Assembly (NCBI GenBank): GCA_964386385.1
Contig: CAYLRN010000006.1
Coordinates: 82,110-146,109, forward strand
Source of the DNA: RUG572 sp964386385
Lineage (GTDB): Bacteria > Verrucomicrobiota > Kiritimatiellia > RFP12 > UBA1067
DNA length: 64,000 nucleotides
Direction: 5' to 3'
The position numbers and the translations under genes were made by a program. The notes beneath the pieces are model-generated. The model ran no database searches and was not told where the DNA came from. It saw nothing but the letters and a program-made list of their open reading frames with translations. This document shows, piece after piece, positions 16,711 to 25,478 of the stretch. The stretch's first letter is position 1; each line of letters opens with the position of its first letter.

Positions 16711-18102
16711 ATGGTACTGAAGCACCGAGACACGGAAGTGCTGCGGTTCGACTGGCTCGAACCGCAGGGAGTGCGCGTTGTCTCGGTGAACGACGCGGCA
16801 TTGCGCTTCCTGCCTCTCGACATGCACGGAGAGGCGACGGACGAGGCGCTCTGGCGCTGGCTGAAGCATCGCGTCGTGCCGAAGCATCGCGCCTACATAC
16901 AGGACCTGATGGCGCGACTGAACCTGAATGCGGATGATTTGCGAGGAATTGTCCAAATTTGCCATGGGCTTTCGCTGAACGACGTCTTCTGGGTTGTTGA
17001 AGACGGATTTTCTGGCAGATGGAAGGATTGCAACCTCTATGAGAATCGCTTTTCCGACATAGTTGCGGCCATCGCTTTCACCGGATTGGGACCGGAAGTC
17101 CAAGATGCATGGACGTCGTCGCCGGAACTGACGACGAATGGCATGCTGGCGAAGTGCTGGCGACGCAAGGGGAACTGCATTGAACTCTACAAGTCGGGCA
17201 CGACGGGCGCCTTGAACGCAGGGTTTGAACCATATTCGGAATTTTACGCCGCGCAATTGGCAGAGGCGATGGGAATCGATTTCGTCCCATATGGGCTATC
17301 GATGTTCAAAGGCCGACTGTGCTCGACTTGTCCGCTCTTCACAAGCGACAAGTATGGCTACCTTCCCGCAGGGCGTGTTCTTTCGCGCGAGGAAGCCATG
17401 AAGGACGTGCGCTTTGCCGACATATTTCTGTTTGACGCCTTGATTTTCAACACGGATCGGCATATGGGAAACTTCGGCTACCTCATTGACAACGACACGA
17501 ACAGCATTGTCGGCGCCGCCCCCGTCTTCGACAATGGCTATGGCCTTTTTTCCCTGGCGACATGGCAGCCCGGCGGCGCATTCAACGAATTTGACGATCT
17601 CAGGAAATTCGTCGGTCGCGTCCGCCCCGCCCTCTACGCTGACTGGTTGAAATTCCAAGGGGATGCGCTGTCCGATGAACAGCTGGCGCGTGTCCGGCGT
17701 CTGCATGGATTCCGCTTCCGCCGTCACAAGCGCTACAACCTTCCGACCGGACGTTTGGAGCGAATTGAAGATTTCACACAAAAACGAATCACCCAAATTA
17801 TGGAATTTGGCGTAAAAGCGGATGAACTCCTGAAGATAACGAAGACTTCTTGCACTGTAAATTCCGCAGACGCCGACTTGGGCTGCACTGTAAACGCAAA
17901 AAGGCAGGATTCGCTGTCGCTGCAGATTGTTCAAAACATGAAAGCCGATCCATTTATAACAAAGGACGAGTTGGCGGAGATTCTGCAGGTTTCTCCTCGA
18001 ACGATTGCCACGCAGTTGAAGAAGCTGCAGATCGACGCGCGCATACGCCGTGTCGGGCCGCCGAAGACCGGGCATTGGGAAGTGGTGGAGAAGATGCCAT
18101 GA
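16711..18102 (+). CDS. HipA-like kinase with C-terminal winged helix
   Basis: 463 residues. The kinase region matches the HipA/CtkA fold: ATP-site lysine K161 (CIELYKSG), catalytic loop FNTDRHMGNFG at 246-256 with Asp and Asn, and metal-binding FDNG at 273-276. Residues about 395-463 form a winged helix-turn-helix (ITKDELAEILQVSPRTIATQ). HipA kinases phosphorylate targets such as tRNA synthetases; here the target is unknown and no HipB partner is next to it. It is wedged between rnfB (zero spacing) and rnfC (4-nt overlap), so it is translated with the Rnf complex. Its GC content is visibly lower than its neighbours', suggesting transfer into the operon. Confidence 0.85.
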   Translation: MVLKHRDTEVLRFDWLEPQGVRVVSVNDAALRFLPLDMHGEATDEALWRWLKHRVVPKHRAYIQDLMARLNLNADDLRGIVQICHGLSLNDVFWVVEDGFSGRWKDCNLYENRFSDIVAAIAFTGLGPEVQDAWTSSPELTTNGMLAKCWRRKGNCIELYKSGTTGALNAGFEPYSEFYAAQLAEAMGIDFVPYGLSMFKGRLCSTCPLFTSDKYGYLPAGRVLSREEAMKDVRFADIFLFDALIFNTDRHMGNFGYLIDNDTNSIVGAAPVFDNGYGLFSLATWQPGGAFNEFDDLRKFVGRVRPALYADWLKFQGDALSDEQLARVRRLHGFRFRRHKRYNLPTGRLERIEDFTQKRITQIMEFGVKADELLKITKTSCTVNSADADLGCTVNAKRQDSLSLQIVQNMKADPFITKDELAEILQVSPRTIATQLKKLQIDARIRRVGPPKTGHWEVVEKMP

Positions 18103-19475
18103 AAACAGTGAAAAGCGCCTTCAGGTTCAGGGGTGGAGTCCATCCCGACTACAACAAGGAACTGGCACGGGAGAGCGCGATCGCGCGTATGCCGTGTCCG
18201 CCGGAGCTGGCGGTCTCCATGAGCCAGCACCTCGGCGCCCCCGCGAAGTGCGTTGTCAAGGCGGGGGACTACGTCGTCAGGGGACAGCTCATTGGCGAAC
18301 GCGACGGCTTCATCTCCGTCCCCGTGCACGCGCCCGCGAACGGTCTCGTCAAGGCCGTCGAACAGCGCCCCGGGCCGGCAGGCGGCAAGGCGCCGACGGT
18401 GGTTATCGACACGACGGCCGCCGCGCCCGACGGCATGGACGCGGCGGAGAAGACGCTTGCGCCGCTTGACTGGCGGACTGCGCCTAAGGACGTCCTCCTC
18501 GCCCGCATCGACGAGGCGGGCATATGCGGCATGGGCGGAGCGGGTTTCCCGACGTCGGTGAAGCTCAATCCGCCGCCGGACAAGCGGTGCGAATACCTGA
18601 TCGTCAACGGCGCGGAGTGCGAACCCTACCTGTGCGCGGACTTCCGCCTGATGCTTGAGCGGGCGGAGCGCGTCCGCGCCGGAGTCGAGATCCTGCGCAG
18701 GATCCTCGGAGGCTGCGCAGTGCGCATCGCGGTGGAGGCCAACAAGCCGGAGGCAGTCGCGGCACTGGAGCGGGCGTTCGCGGACGTCGACGGGGACGTC
18801 GAAATCGTCGTCCTGCCGGTCCTGTATCCGCAGGGGTCGGAAAAGCACCAGATCTACGCGACTGTCGGACGCATCGTCCCGGAGCCGCCGGCGCTGCCGA
18901 TCGACGTAGGCTGCGTCGTCGAGAACGTCGGCACGGTCGCGGCGGTCGCGGATGCGGTGGAAAAGGGGATGATGCTGCTTTCGCGCGTCACGACCGTTTC
19001 GGGCGACGCCGTGCGCGAGCCGAAGAACGTCGAGGCTCCGCTCGGCACGAGGTACGCGGACCTCGTGGCGTTCTGCGGCGGAGAGACGGAGACGCCCGCA
19101 AAGGTCATATCCGGCGGCACGATGATGGGCTTCGCCGTGCCGTCGCTTGAGATCGCGACGACGAAGACGACGTCCGGGCTTCTCCTCCTCACCGCCGCGC
19201 GCGCGTTCCAGTACCGCGCGTCGCCATGCATCAACTGCGGCCGCTGCATCAGGGCGTGTCCCATGCGCCTGGACCCGGCGGCGATATCGCGCGCGGTGGA
19301 GGCGGACGACATCGCCGAAGCCGAGAGGCATTGGGTGATGGACTGCATAGAGTGCGGCGCCTGCGCGTTCGGATGCCCCGCGTATCGCCCGCTCACGCAG
19401 CTCTGCCGCCGCGCGAAGAACACGATCCGCGCCGCGACCGCCGCCGCGAAGGCAAAGGCGGCGCAGAAAAAATAG
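18099..19475 (+). CDS. rnfC: Rnf complex NADH-binding subunit C
   Basis: 458 residues from the ATG at 18099, which overlaps the kinase stop; the longer upstream open frame is inside the kinase gene. Order: an N-terminal RnfC domain (FRGGVHPDYNKELARESAI), the FMN/NADH-binding Rossmann-like domain with GMGGAGFPTSVKL and NGAECEPYLCADFRLM, an SLBB domain, and two [4Fe-4S] motifs, CINCGRCIRACP and CIECGACAFGCP. It transfers electrons to NAD+ at the membrane surface. Length and motifs are normal. Confidence 0.95.
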   Translation: MKTVKSAFRFRGGVHPDYNKELARESAIARMPCPPELAVSMSQHLGAPAKCVVKAGDYVVRGQLIGERDGFISVPVHAPANGLVKAVEQRPGPAGGKAPTVVIDTTAAAPDGMDAAEKTLAPLDWRTAPKDVLLARIDEAGICGMGGAGFPTSVKLNPPPDKRCEYLIVNGAECEPYLCADFRLMLERAERVRAGVEILRRILGGCAVRIAVEANKPEAVAALERAFADVDGDVEIVVLPVLYPQGSEKHQIYATVGRIVPEPPALPIDVGCVVENVGTVAAVADAVEKGMMLLSRVTTVSGDAVREPKNVEAPLGTRYADLVAFCGGETETPAKVISGGTMMGFAVPSLEIATTKTTSGLLLLTAARAFQYRASPCINCGRCIRACPMRLDPAAISRAVEADDIAEAERHWVMDCIECGACAFGCPAYRPLTQLCRRAKNTIRAATAAAKAKAAQKK

Positions 19476-19490
19476 ACGGAGTACCGGAAA

Positions 19491-20480
19491 ATGCTTCCCA
19501 GACAGACAGGCGAGAGATACCTTCTCTCAAGTTCCCCCCACGCGCACGCGCCGACGTCGGTCGCCGGCATAATGCTCGACGTCCTGATCGCCCTTCTCCC
19601 CGCGGCGGTCTGCGGCACGTACTTCTTCGGCATGAAGGCAGTCCTCCTCATCGCCACGTGCGTGGCCTCGTGCATACTCGCGGAGGCGCTGTGCAGAATG
19701 GCGATGAAGCGCGAAAGCACGGTCGGAGACCTCTCCGCCGTAGTCACAGGCCTTCTCCTGGCCCTCAACCTCCCGCCCGGCCTCCCGCCGTGGATGGCGG
19801 TCGCCGGCTCGGTCTTCGCAATCGGAGTCGCCAAGCAGGTCTTCGGCGGCCTCGGCTGCAACCCGTTCAACCCCGCCCTCGCCGCGCGCGCGTTCATGCT
19901 CGTCTCGTTCACCGGCGCGATGACGACGTGGACGGCCTCGCCGTGGATGGTCTCCGCCGGCGGAGTGGAGGCGATGACCCACGCCACCCCCCTCGCCTTC
20001 GTGAAGAGGGGCGCGGAGGGGCTTGACATGGGCCAGCTCGCCCTTCTCAAGGACCTCTTCGTCGGAAACGTGAACGGCTGCATCGGCGAGACGAGCGCCC
20101 TCGCCCTTCTCGCGGGCGCCGCATACCTCCTCTTCCGCCGCGTCATCACCTGGCACGTGCCCGTCGCGTTCCTCGGAACGATGTTCGTCTTCGCGACGTT
20201 CCACGGCGGACTTCCGCCGCTCGTCCACGTCCTCTCCGGCGGCGCGCTGCTGGGCGCGTTCTTCATGGCGACCGACTACGTGACGTCGCCCGCCACCGCG
20301 TCGGGGAAACTGATATTCGGATGCGGATGCGGACTTCTGACGATGTGCATCCGCACCGCCCCCACGGGGGCGTACCCGGAGGGCGTCTCGTTCTCCATTC
20401 TGGTCATGAACGCATTCACGCCGCTCATCTCGCGCTGGACGCGTCCGCGTCCGTTCGGCTTCAGGAGGAAGGGAAAATGA
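19491..20480 (+). CDS. rnfD: Rnf complex membrane subunit D
   Basis: 329 residues with about nine helices. The covalent FMN attachment site fits THATPL at 163-168, with T166 as the expected flavin-linked threonine. GGLGCNPFNPALAARAF (about 119-135) is the conserved RnfD/NqrB segment. It starts 15 nt after rnfC and overlaps rnfG by 4 nt. It forms part of the ion-pumping membrane module. Confidence 0.93.
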   Translation: MLPRQTGERYLLSSSPHAHAPTSVAGIMLDVLIALLPAAVCGTYFFGMKAVLLIATCVASCILAEALCRMAMKRESTVGDLSAVVTGLLLALNLPPGLPPWMAVAGSVFAIGVAKQVFGGLGCNPFNPALAARAFMLVSFTGAMTTWTASPWMVSAGGVEAMTHATPLAFVKRGAEGLDMGQLALLKDLFVGNVNGCIGETSALALLAGAAYLLFRRVITWHVPVAFLGTMFVFATFHGGLPPLVHVLSGGALLGAFFMATDYVTSPATASGKLIFGCGCGLLTMCIRTAPTGAYPEGVSFSILVMNAFTPLISRWTRPRPFGFRRKGK

Positions 20481-21025
20481 AGAAGACTCTCCATCTCGTG
20501 CTTTCGCTTTCGCTGATATCCGCCGTCTGCGCGGCCATACTCGCCACCGTGAACGCGGTGACGAAGGAGCAGATCGCCACGCTGGGGGCGCGCGCGGTCG
20601 AGAACGCGGCGCGGGCCGTCATGACGGCCGACGTCGCGGAAGTCCGATCGCCGGCGGACGGGCTGTACGCCGGACTTGACAAGTCGGGCAAAGCCGCCGC
20701 CTACGCGGTCGTGGGCTCGGACGCGCACGGCTTCGGCGGCGAGATAAGGCTGATGGTCGGCTTCCGTCCGGACTATTCCATCGTGACGTACCGCAAGCTC
20801 GCGGCCTCGGAGACACCGGGGCTTGGAACGAAGCTCTCCTCGCCGGAGTTCGTCGGGCAGTTCGAAGGCAGGTCCGCCGCGAACGCGCTCAAGGTGACGA
20901 AGGACGGCGGGGACGTGGAGGCGATAACATCCGCCACGATAACGTCGCGCGCGGTCTGCGCCGCGGTCAACGCCGCGAAGGGCCGCCTGTCGGCGCATCT
21001 CACCCCGAAGAAGCAGGGCGAATGA
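20477..21025 (+). CDS. rnfG: Rnf complex FMN-binding subunit G
   Basis: 182 residues from ATG 20477 (ribosome site AGGAGGAAGGG). One N-terminal helix (about 7-27), then the FMN-binding domain with SETPGLGTKL (111-120) and the attachment motif TSATITS at 151-157, in which T154 should carry FMN. It is the last rnf gene here: the next frame, overlapping by 4 nt, is an acyltransferase rather than the expected rnfE. Confidence 0.93.
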   Translation: MKKTLHLVLSLSLISAVCAAILATVNAVTKEQIATLGARAVENAARAVMTADVAEVRSPADGLYAGLDKSGKAAAYAVVGSDAHGFGGEIRLMVGFRPDYSIVTYRKLAASETPGLGTKLSSPEFVGQFEGRSAANALKVTKDGGDVEAITSATITSRAVCAAVNAAKGRLSAHLTPKKQGE

Positions 21026-21972
21026 CGAAGAAGTCAAAGTCCGCGGCCCTCGCCGAATACGCCGCCCTGCGCGGCGCCTGCGCCGTCGTGAACGCGATTC
21101 CGTACGCGGCGGCGTGCCTCATGGCCCGCTGCGCGGCGGCGTGCCTGGTGCGCTGCGGCTTCAAGAGGGAGAGGACGTTCGGGCGAATCGCCGGCGCCTT
21201 CCCCGGCCTTGGCGAAAGGGAGGTGCGGCGGATCGCCGAGCAGTCGCTTGCGAACGTCCTTATGGCCGGCGTGGAGATGATCCGCGCCCCGCGCCTCACG
21301 AAGGAGTGGATAGCGCGGCACGTGGACGACGTGCACGAGTACGCAAGGCGTCTGAAGGAGATTCTCGACGAGGGCAGGGGCGCCGTCATAATGGTGCCGC
21401 ACTGCGGGAACTGGTACATGGCTGCGTGGGCGATGGCGAAGTGCGGCCTTCCGCTCTCCGCCATCGCGGCGCGCCAGCGCAATCCGCGCGTCGAGGCGTG
21501 GATGAAGCGGCAGTACGGGACGATCGATGTCGTCGAGCGCGGCTCGGCGTCCGTCATGCGCGACGTCCTTTCGCGCCTGAAGGGCGGCCGCGGCGTCGCG
21601 ATACTCCCCGACCTCCGCGTGCCAAGCCCCGACGTGGAAGTCCCCTTCCTCAACGGCACGGCAAACGTCTCGCACGGCGGGGCGCTCTTCGCCGTCGCCA
21701 CCGGCGCGCCGATCGTGGTCGCGGCGATGCGCCGCGTGGACGGACGCCACGTCTTCGACCATCTCGCCACCCTGCGCCCGGACCCGGACGCGGCAGACCG
21801 CCGCGAAGAGGCGAAACGCCTGACGCGCGAGGCGATGGCCCTTCTGGACGAGGCAATACGCAAGGACCCCGGCCAGTGGTTCTGGTACAACAAGCGCTGG
21901 ATTCTGCAGCCGCCGCGCCGGGCGAAGCAGGACGCCGGACGGCCCGCGCCGGCGCGGAAGGAGGACGCATGA
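21022..21972 (+). CDS. Lipid A acyltransferase-like protein (LpxL/HtrB family)
   Basis: 316 residues, the usual length, with the family's general layout: an N-terminal amphipathic/membrane region, the acyltransferase block IMVPHCGNWYMAAWAM at about 122-138 and a downstream ILPDLR(V)PSPDVEVPFLNG block. LpxL-family enzymes use an HX4(D/E) dyad; here H127 is followed by Tyr at 132 where Asp/Glu is expected (HCGNWY instead of HxGNWE). The enzyme may use another residue or be altered in activity. It overlaps rnfG and the following DUF486 gene by 4 nt each. The normal role is transfer of a secondary acyl chain to lipid A at the inner membrane. Confidence 0.8.
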   Translation: MTKKSKSAALAEYAALRGACAVVNAIPYAAACLMARCAAACLVRCGFKRERTFGRIAGAFPGLGEREVRRIAEQSLANVLMAGVEMIRAPRLTKEWIARHVDDVHEYARRLKEILDEGRGAVIMVPHCGNWYMAAWAMAKCGLPLSAIAARQRNPRVEAWMKRQYGTIDVVERGSASVMRDVLSRLKGGRGVAILPDLRVPSPDVEVPFLNGTANVSHGGALFAVATGAPIVVAAMRRVDGRHVFDHLATLRPDPDAADRREEAKRLTREAMALLDEAIRKDPGQWFWYNKRWILQPPRRAKQDAGRPAPARKEDA

Positions 21973-22328
21973 AGGCCCTTCTGGCGGTGGGAATGCTTTT
22001 CGCCAGCAACACGTTCATGACGTTCGCGTGGTACTGGCATCTGCGCCTCCAGAGGCAGGGCGAGGCGCGCTGGCCGCTTGCGTCGATCGTCGTGGTGAGC
22101 TGGCTGATAGCGCTGGCGGAGTACTCGATCGCCGTGCCGGCGAACAGGATAGGCTTTTCGGCGGGGCTGAACGTGGCGCAGCTGAAGATAATCCAGGAAG
22201 CCGTCACGCTCTGCGTGTTCGTGCCGTTCATGATGCTGTTCATGGGGGAGCGATGGAGGTGGGACTACCTCTGGGCGTTCCTCTGCATGGTCGGCGCAGT
22301 GTATTTCGTCAACCGGTCGCGTCTGTAG
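21969..22328 (+). CDS. DUF486-family small membrane protein
   Basis: 119 residues with four predicted helices, resembling the DUF486/drug-metabolite-transporter-like family (FASNTFMTFAWYWHL at the start; VVSWLIALAEYSIAVPANRI in the middle; FVPFMMLFMGE later). No biochemical function is established for this family. ATG 21969 overlaps the acyltransferase stop. Confidence 0.8.
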   Translation: MKALLAVGMLFASNTFMTFAWYWHLRLQRQGEARWPLASIVVVSWLIALAEYSIAVPANRIGFSAGLNVAQLKIIQEAVTLCVFVPFMMLFMGERWRWDYLWAFLCMVGAVYFVNRSRL

Positions 22329-22363
22329 CGGAGCGTCCTCCAGGGACAGAAAAGGAGCAGAAA

Positions 22364-23533
22364 ATGTTTGGAAGAATGCCAAGAGGCGGAAGGGGCGGAT
22401 GGCAGCAGGCGCAGAGGCCGCCGATGAGGCGCGAGCCCAGGATCACGCGGGCGGAGAGGCTGCTGATCGGCCTTCTCTCCGGCGAAGGCGCGAAGCTTCC
22501 GCAGGAGGGCGCGGCACTCGTGGCGGGCAACCGCAGCGGGCGACTCGTCATGGAGCTGCTGAAGCGGACGAAGCTGCGCGTCACGGCCCACGCCTTCGAC
22601 GTGCACCACGCGAAGGCGATCGCGAAGCGCCTCGTGGAGGAAGGCGAGCGCAGGGGCAAGGTCGAAAGCGTCGTCAGGTGCGAGCCGTACGTCGGCGGGC
22701 CGTACGAGACGGCGTTCTTCATGACGACGCCGCGCTCGATGCCGGCGGAGCTCGTTCTCGACCAGCTGCAGGACGTCCACAATTCCCTGTCGGACGGAGG
22801 ATCGCTCTACGCGGCGTTCGAGGGAGACCCTGACGACGCGCTCAAGACGATGAAGCTCGTCTGGAAGTCCGTCCACGTCCTTGAACGGGACCGCCGCTCC
22901 ATTCTCATGAGAGCCGTCAAGTACTGCGAGCCGGTCAAGGTGCGCGACTTCTCCGCGACGTGGACCGCAGGCATCCCCGGCGGACCGGAAGTCGAGTTCA
23001 CAAGCCTCCCCGGCTGCTTCTGCCACCGCCGGGCCGACCTAGGCGGCCTCTCCCTCGCGGAAGTCGCCGCGGAGGAGATCGCCGCGAATCCGCCGAAGGA
23101 AGGGATAAGAATCCTGGACATGGGCTGCGGATGCGGCTTCGTCGGACTCCTCGTCGCTGACGCCGCGCGCCGCGCCGGCGTCGGGAACGTCTCGCTCACG
23201 CTCATCGACTCGCATTCGCGGGCTATCGAAGCGGCGAAGGCCAACGCCCGGCGCATGGGGATAGAGCCCGAGTTCATCCTTGCGGACGACGGACTGCCCC
23301 GCGGCCGCGTCGGCGAGTTCGACCTCTTCGTCGGCAACCCGCCGTACTACAGCGAATACCGCATCGCGGAGGTGTTCCTCGAAACTGCCTACCGGGCGCT
23401 GCGCCCCGGCGGCGTCTGCATGTCGGTCGTCAAGACCGCCTCCGGCCTCAGGCCCGTGCAGGCGAAGTACTTCCCGGACGTCCGGACAATAAACCGCCGG
23501 GGGTATTGCGTATTGCGCTCCATTCGTCTATAA
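22364..23533 (+). CDS. RsmC-like rRNA guanine-N2 methyltransferase
   Basis: 389 residues from ATG 22364, preceded by AAAAGGAG. Two-lobed like RsmC/RlmG: an N-terminal catalytically degenerate methyltransferase-like domain (about 25-200) and a C-terminal active domain with the AdoMet site ILDMGCGCGFVGLL and the m2G signature DLFVGNPPYY. It probably methylates a guanine in rRNA (RsmC: 16S G1207); the exact site is not decidable here. It ends 7 nt before mreB, and the mreB promoter lies in its last codons. Confidence 0.8.
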   Translation: MFGRMPRGGRGGWQQAQRPPMRREPRITRAERLLIGLLSGEGAKLPQEGAALVAGNRSGRLVMELLKRTKLRVTAHAFDVHHAKAIAKRLVEEGERRGKVESVVRCEPYVGGPYETAFFMTTPRSMPAELVLDQLQDVHNSLSDGGSLYAAFEGDPDDALKTMKLVWKSVHVLERDRRSILMRAVKYCEPVKVRDFSATWTAGIPGGPEVEFTSLPGCFCHRRADLGGLSLAEVAAEEIAANPPKEGIRILDMGCGCGFVGLLVADAARRAGVGNVSLTLIDSHSRAIEAAKANARRMGIEPEFILADDGLPRGRVGEFDLFVGNPPYYSEYRIAEVFLETAYRALRPGGVCMSVVKTASGLRPVQAKYFPDVRTINRRGYCVLRSIRL

Positions 23534-23534
23534 T
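23505..23534 (+). promoter_or_regulatory. mreB promoter, leaderless
   Basis: TTGCGT (23505-23510), 18 bp, TATAAT (23529-23534), then 6 nt to the mreB ATG at 23541. Transcription should begin at the start codon itself. No ribosome binding site precedes mreB. The -35 lies inside the end of the upstream methyltransferase gene. Confidence 0.65.
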
Positions 23535-23540
23535 AGTTCC

Positions 23541-24578
23541 ATGTTCTCTAAACTTAAAAGTCTCTTTTCGACCGACATCGGAATCGACCTTGGCACGGCG
23601 AACTCGCTCGTGTACATGAAGGACCGCGGCATCGTGCTCCGCGAGCCGTCCGTCGTTGCAATCGAAGAAGGCACGAAGCGCGTTCTTGCCGTGGGATTGG
23701 AGGCCAAGCGGATGCTCGGCCGCACTCCGGGGAACATAATCGCCATACGTCCGATGAAGTCCGGCGTGATTGCGGACTTCGACATAACGGAGGCGATGCT
23801 CAACTACTTCATCACCAAGGTATGCCCGAAGCGCTTCTGGAGCAAGTACTGCAAGCCGCGCGTCGTGATCGCCGTTCCCGGGGACATCACGGAAGTCGAG
23901 AAGCGAGCGGTCGAGGACGCGGCGCGCGCGGCCGGGGTCGGAGAGGTGTACCTTGTCGAAGAGCCCATGGCGGCGGCGATCGGAGTTGGTCTTCCGGTCT
24001 CCGAGCCTGCGGGCAGCATGATAGTCGACATCGGCGGCGGCACGTGCGAGGTGGCGATCATCTCGCTGGCCGGGATCGTTCACTCGCGAAGCGTCCGTTC
24101 GGCGGGAGACGCCATGGACACGTGCATCGTGAGCCACATGAGACGCGTTTACAATCTGGTGATTGGCGAACGTACCGCAGAGGAAATCAAAATGAAAATC
24201 GGGTCCGCGTTCCCGCTCGGCGAAGGCAAGGAGCTGAGCATGGAAGTCAGCGGACGCGACATCGTGTCGGGATTGCCGAAGACGCTTTCAGTAAGGTCCG
24301 AGGAAATCCGGGACGCTCTAACGGAACCCGTCTCGAACATCGTCCAGGCCGTGCGCGAAACGCTCGGAAGCTGTGCGCCGGAACTGGCCGCGGACCTCGT
24401 GGACAGGGGCATCGTGCTTTCCGGCGGCAGCGGAAAGCTGCGCGGGCTGGACAAGTTGATTGCCAGGGAGACGGGACTTCCGGTTACGCTTGCGGACGAT
24501 CCGCTGTCCGCCGTGGCGGAGGGCACGGGGCAGGTCATGAGCGAACTGGACTTCCTTGCGAGGAACAAGAGGACCTGA
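23541..24578 (+). CDS. mreB: Rod-shape actin MreB
   Basis: 345 residues. Actin-like ATPase motifs: phosphate-1 GIDLGTANSLVYMKDRGIV near the start, phosphate-2 MIVDIGGGTCEVAIISLAG near 150-170, and the adenosine motif VLSGGSGKLRGLDKLI near 300. It polymerises under the membrane and directs lateral wall synthesis with the MreC-MreD-PBP2-RodA proteins encoded directly downstream. Length and motifs are normal. Confidence 0.97.
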   Translation: MFSKLKSLFSTDIGIDLGTANSLVYMKDRGIVLREPSVVAIEEGTKRVLAVGLEAKRMLGRTPGNIIAIRPMKSGVIADFDITEAMLNYFITKVCPKRFWSKYCKPRVVIAVPGDITEVEKRAVEDAARAAGVGEVYLVEEPMAAAIGVGLPVSEPAGSMIVDIGGGTCEVAIISLAGIVHSRSVRSAGDAMDTCIVSHMRRVYNLVIGERTAEEIKMKIGSAFPLGEGKELSMEVSGRDIVSGLPKTLSVRSEEIRDALTEPVSNIVQAVRETLGSCAPELAADLVDRGIVLSGGSGKLRGLDKLIARETGLPVTLADDPLSAVAEGTGQVMSELDFLARNKRT

Positions 24579-24629
24579 CGGAACAACGGCTAAGTCAATC
24601 CTTCACGGCGATGGCCGGAGAAGGAAAGC

Positions 24630-25478
24630 TTGAAGAGGAAGACTGGTACAGCATACGTCGTCGCGATAGTCTGCGCGTTCGTCCTTTGGTTCTGGTGCGG
24701 CCGAAACGTGGTCGCCGAGGCCGTGTATCCCGTTGAAAACAGCGTAGGCTGGTTTCGGCGGAACATTGTCGTGCCGTTGAGGGGATTTTTCACCGCGGGG
24801 CTTGTGGCGCGGGAGAACGAACGGCTGAAGCGGGAGGTCTCCGAACTGAAGATGCGCGAGGGCGAGGCGGCGAGGCTTTCGGCCGAGAACGCCAGGCTCA
24901 GGGGGCTTCTGGGGCTTGACGGCGGCGACGCGCTTCCAAAGGACAGGTGGCTGTACGCGCCAGTCCTCTCCTGCGGCGGCGCGGCCGGCGCGCGCCACAG
25001 GATCCGCGTCAGGGGCGGTTCGCTGGACGGAGTGGCGACGAACGCCGTGGTGGCGACGCCGGACGGGCTTGTGGGGCGCGTGGCGTCCGTCACGCCGAGG
25101 ACGTCCACCGTCCAGCTGCTGACCGACCCGGCGCTCATGGTGTCGTGCGAGGCGGTCCGCTCCGCCGAAGACGGCGGAGGAGTGTTCGGAATCGTCAACG
25201 GCGGCGGAATCCGCGCCATCCGCCCGAAACAGGGCGTTCCCCTCCTCTGCGTCGTCAGCCCGCTTGCCGTCCGCCATCTGCGGCGCGACGCGGAACTGGC
25301 GCCGGGGACGCGCGTCGTGACGAGCGGCCTCGGAGGGACGTATCCGCCGGGAATCGCCGTCGGCGTCCTTGCGGACTGGACGAAGACGGACGAAATGCAG
25401 CTTGAACGCGAGGGCGACGTCGTGCCGGCGGTCGACTTCCGGACATTGAAGGACGTGTTCATACGCCGTGGGAAATAA
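24630..25478 (+). CDS. mreC: Rod-shape protein MreC
   Basis: 282 residues from a TTG codon at 24630, chosen because GGAGAAGGAAAG sits just before it and no ATG gives the N-terminal anchor. One membrane helix (about 8-26), a coiled coil (about 58-93) and the two-lobed beta domain, including the VGRVASVTPRTSTVQLLTDP block. It scaffolds the elongasome in the periplasm and activates PBP2. It overlaps mreD by 11 nt. Confidence 0.92.
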   Translation: MKRKTGTAYVVAIVCAFVLWFWCGRNVVAEAVYPVENSVGWFRRNIVVPLRGFFTAGLVARENERLKREVSELKMREGEAARLSAENARLRGLLGLDGGDALPKDRWLYAPVLSCGGAAGARHRIRVRGGSLDGVATNAVVATPDGLVGRVASVTPRTSTVQLLTDPALMVSCEAVRSAEDGGGVFGIVNGGGIRAIRPKQGVPLLCVVSPLAVRHLRRDAELAPGTRVVTSGLGGTYPPGIAVGVLADWTKTDEMQLEREGDVVPAVDFRTLKDVFIRRGK

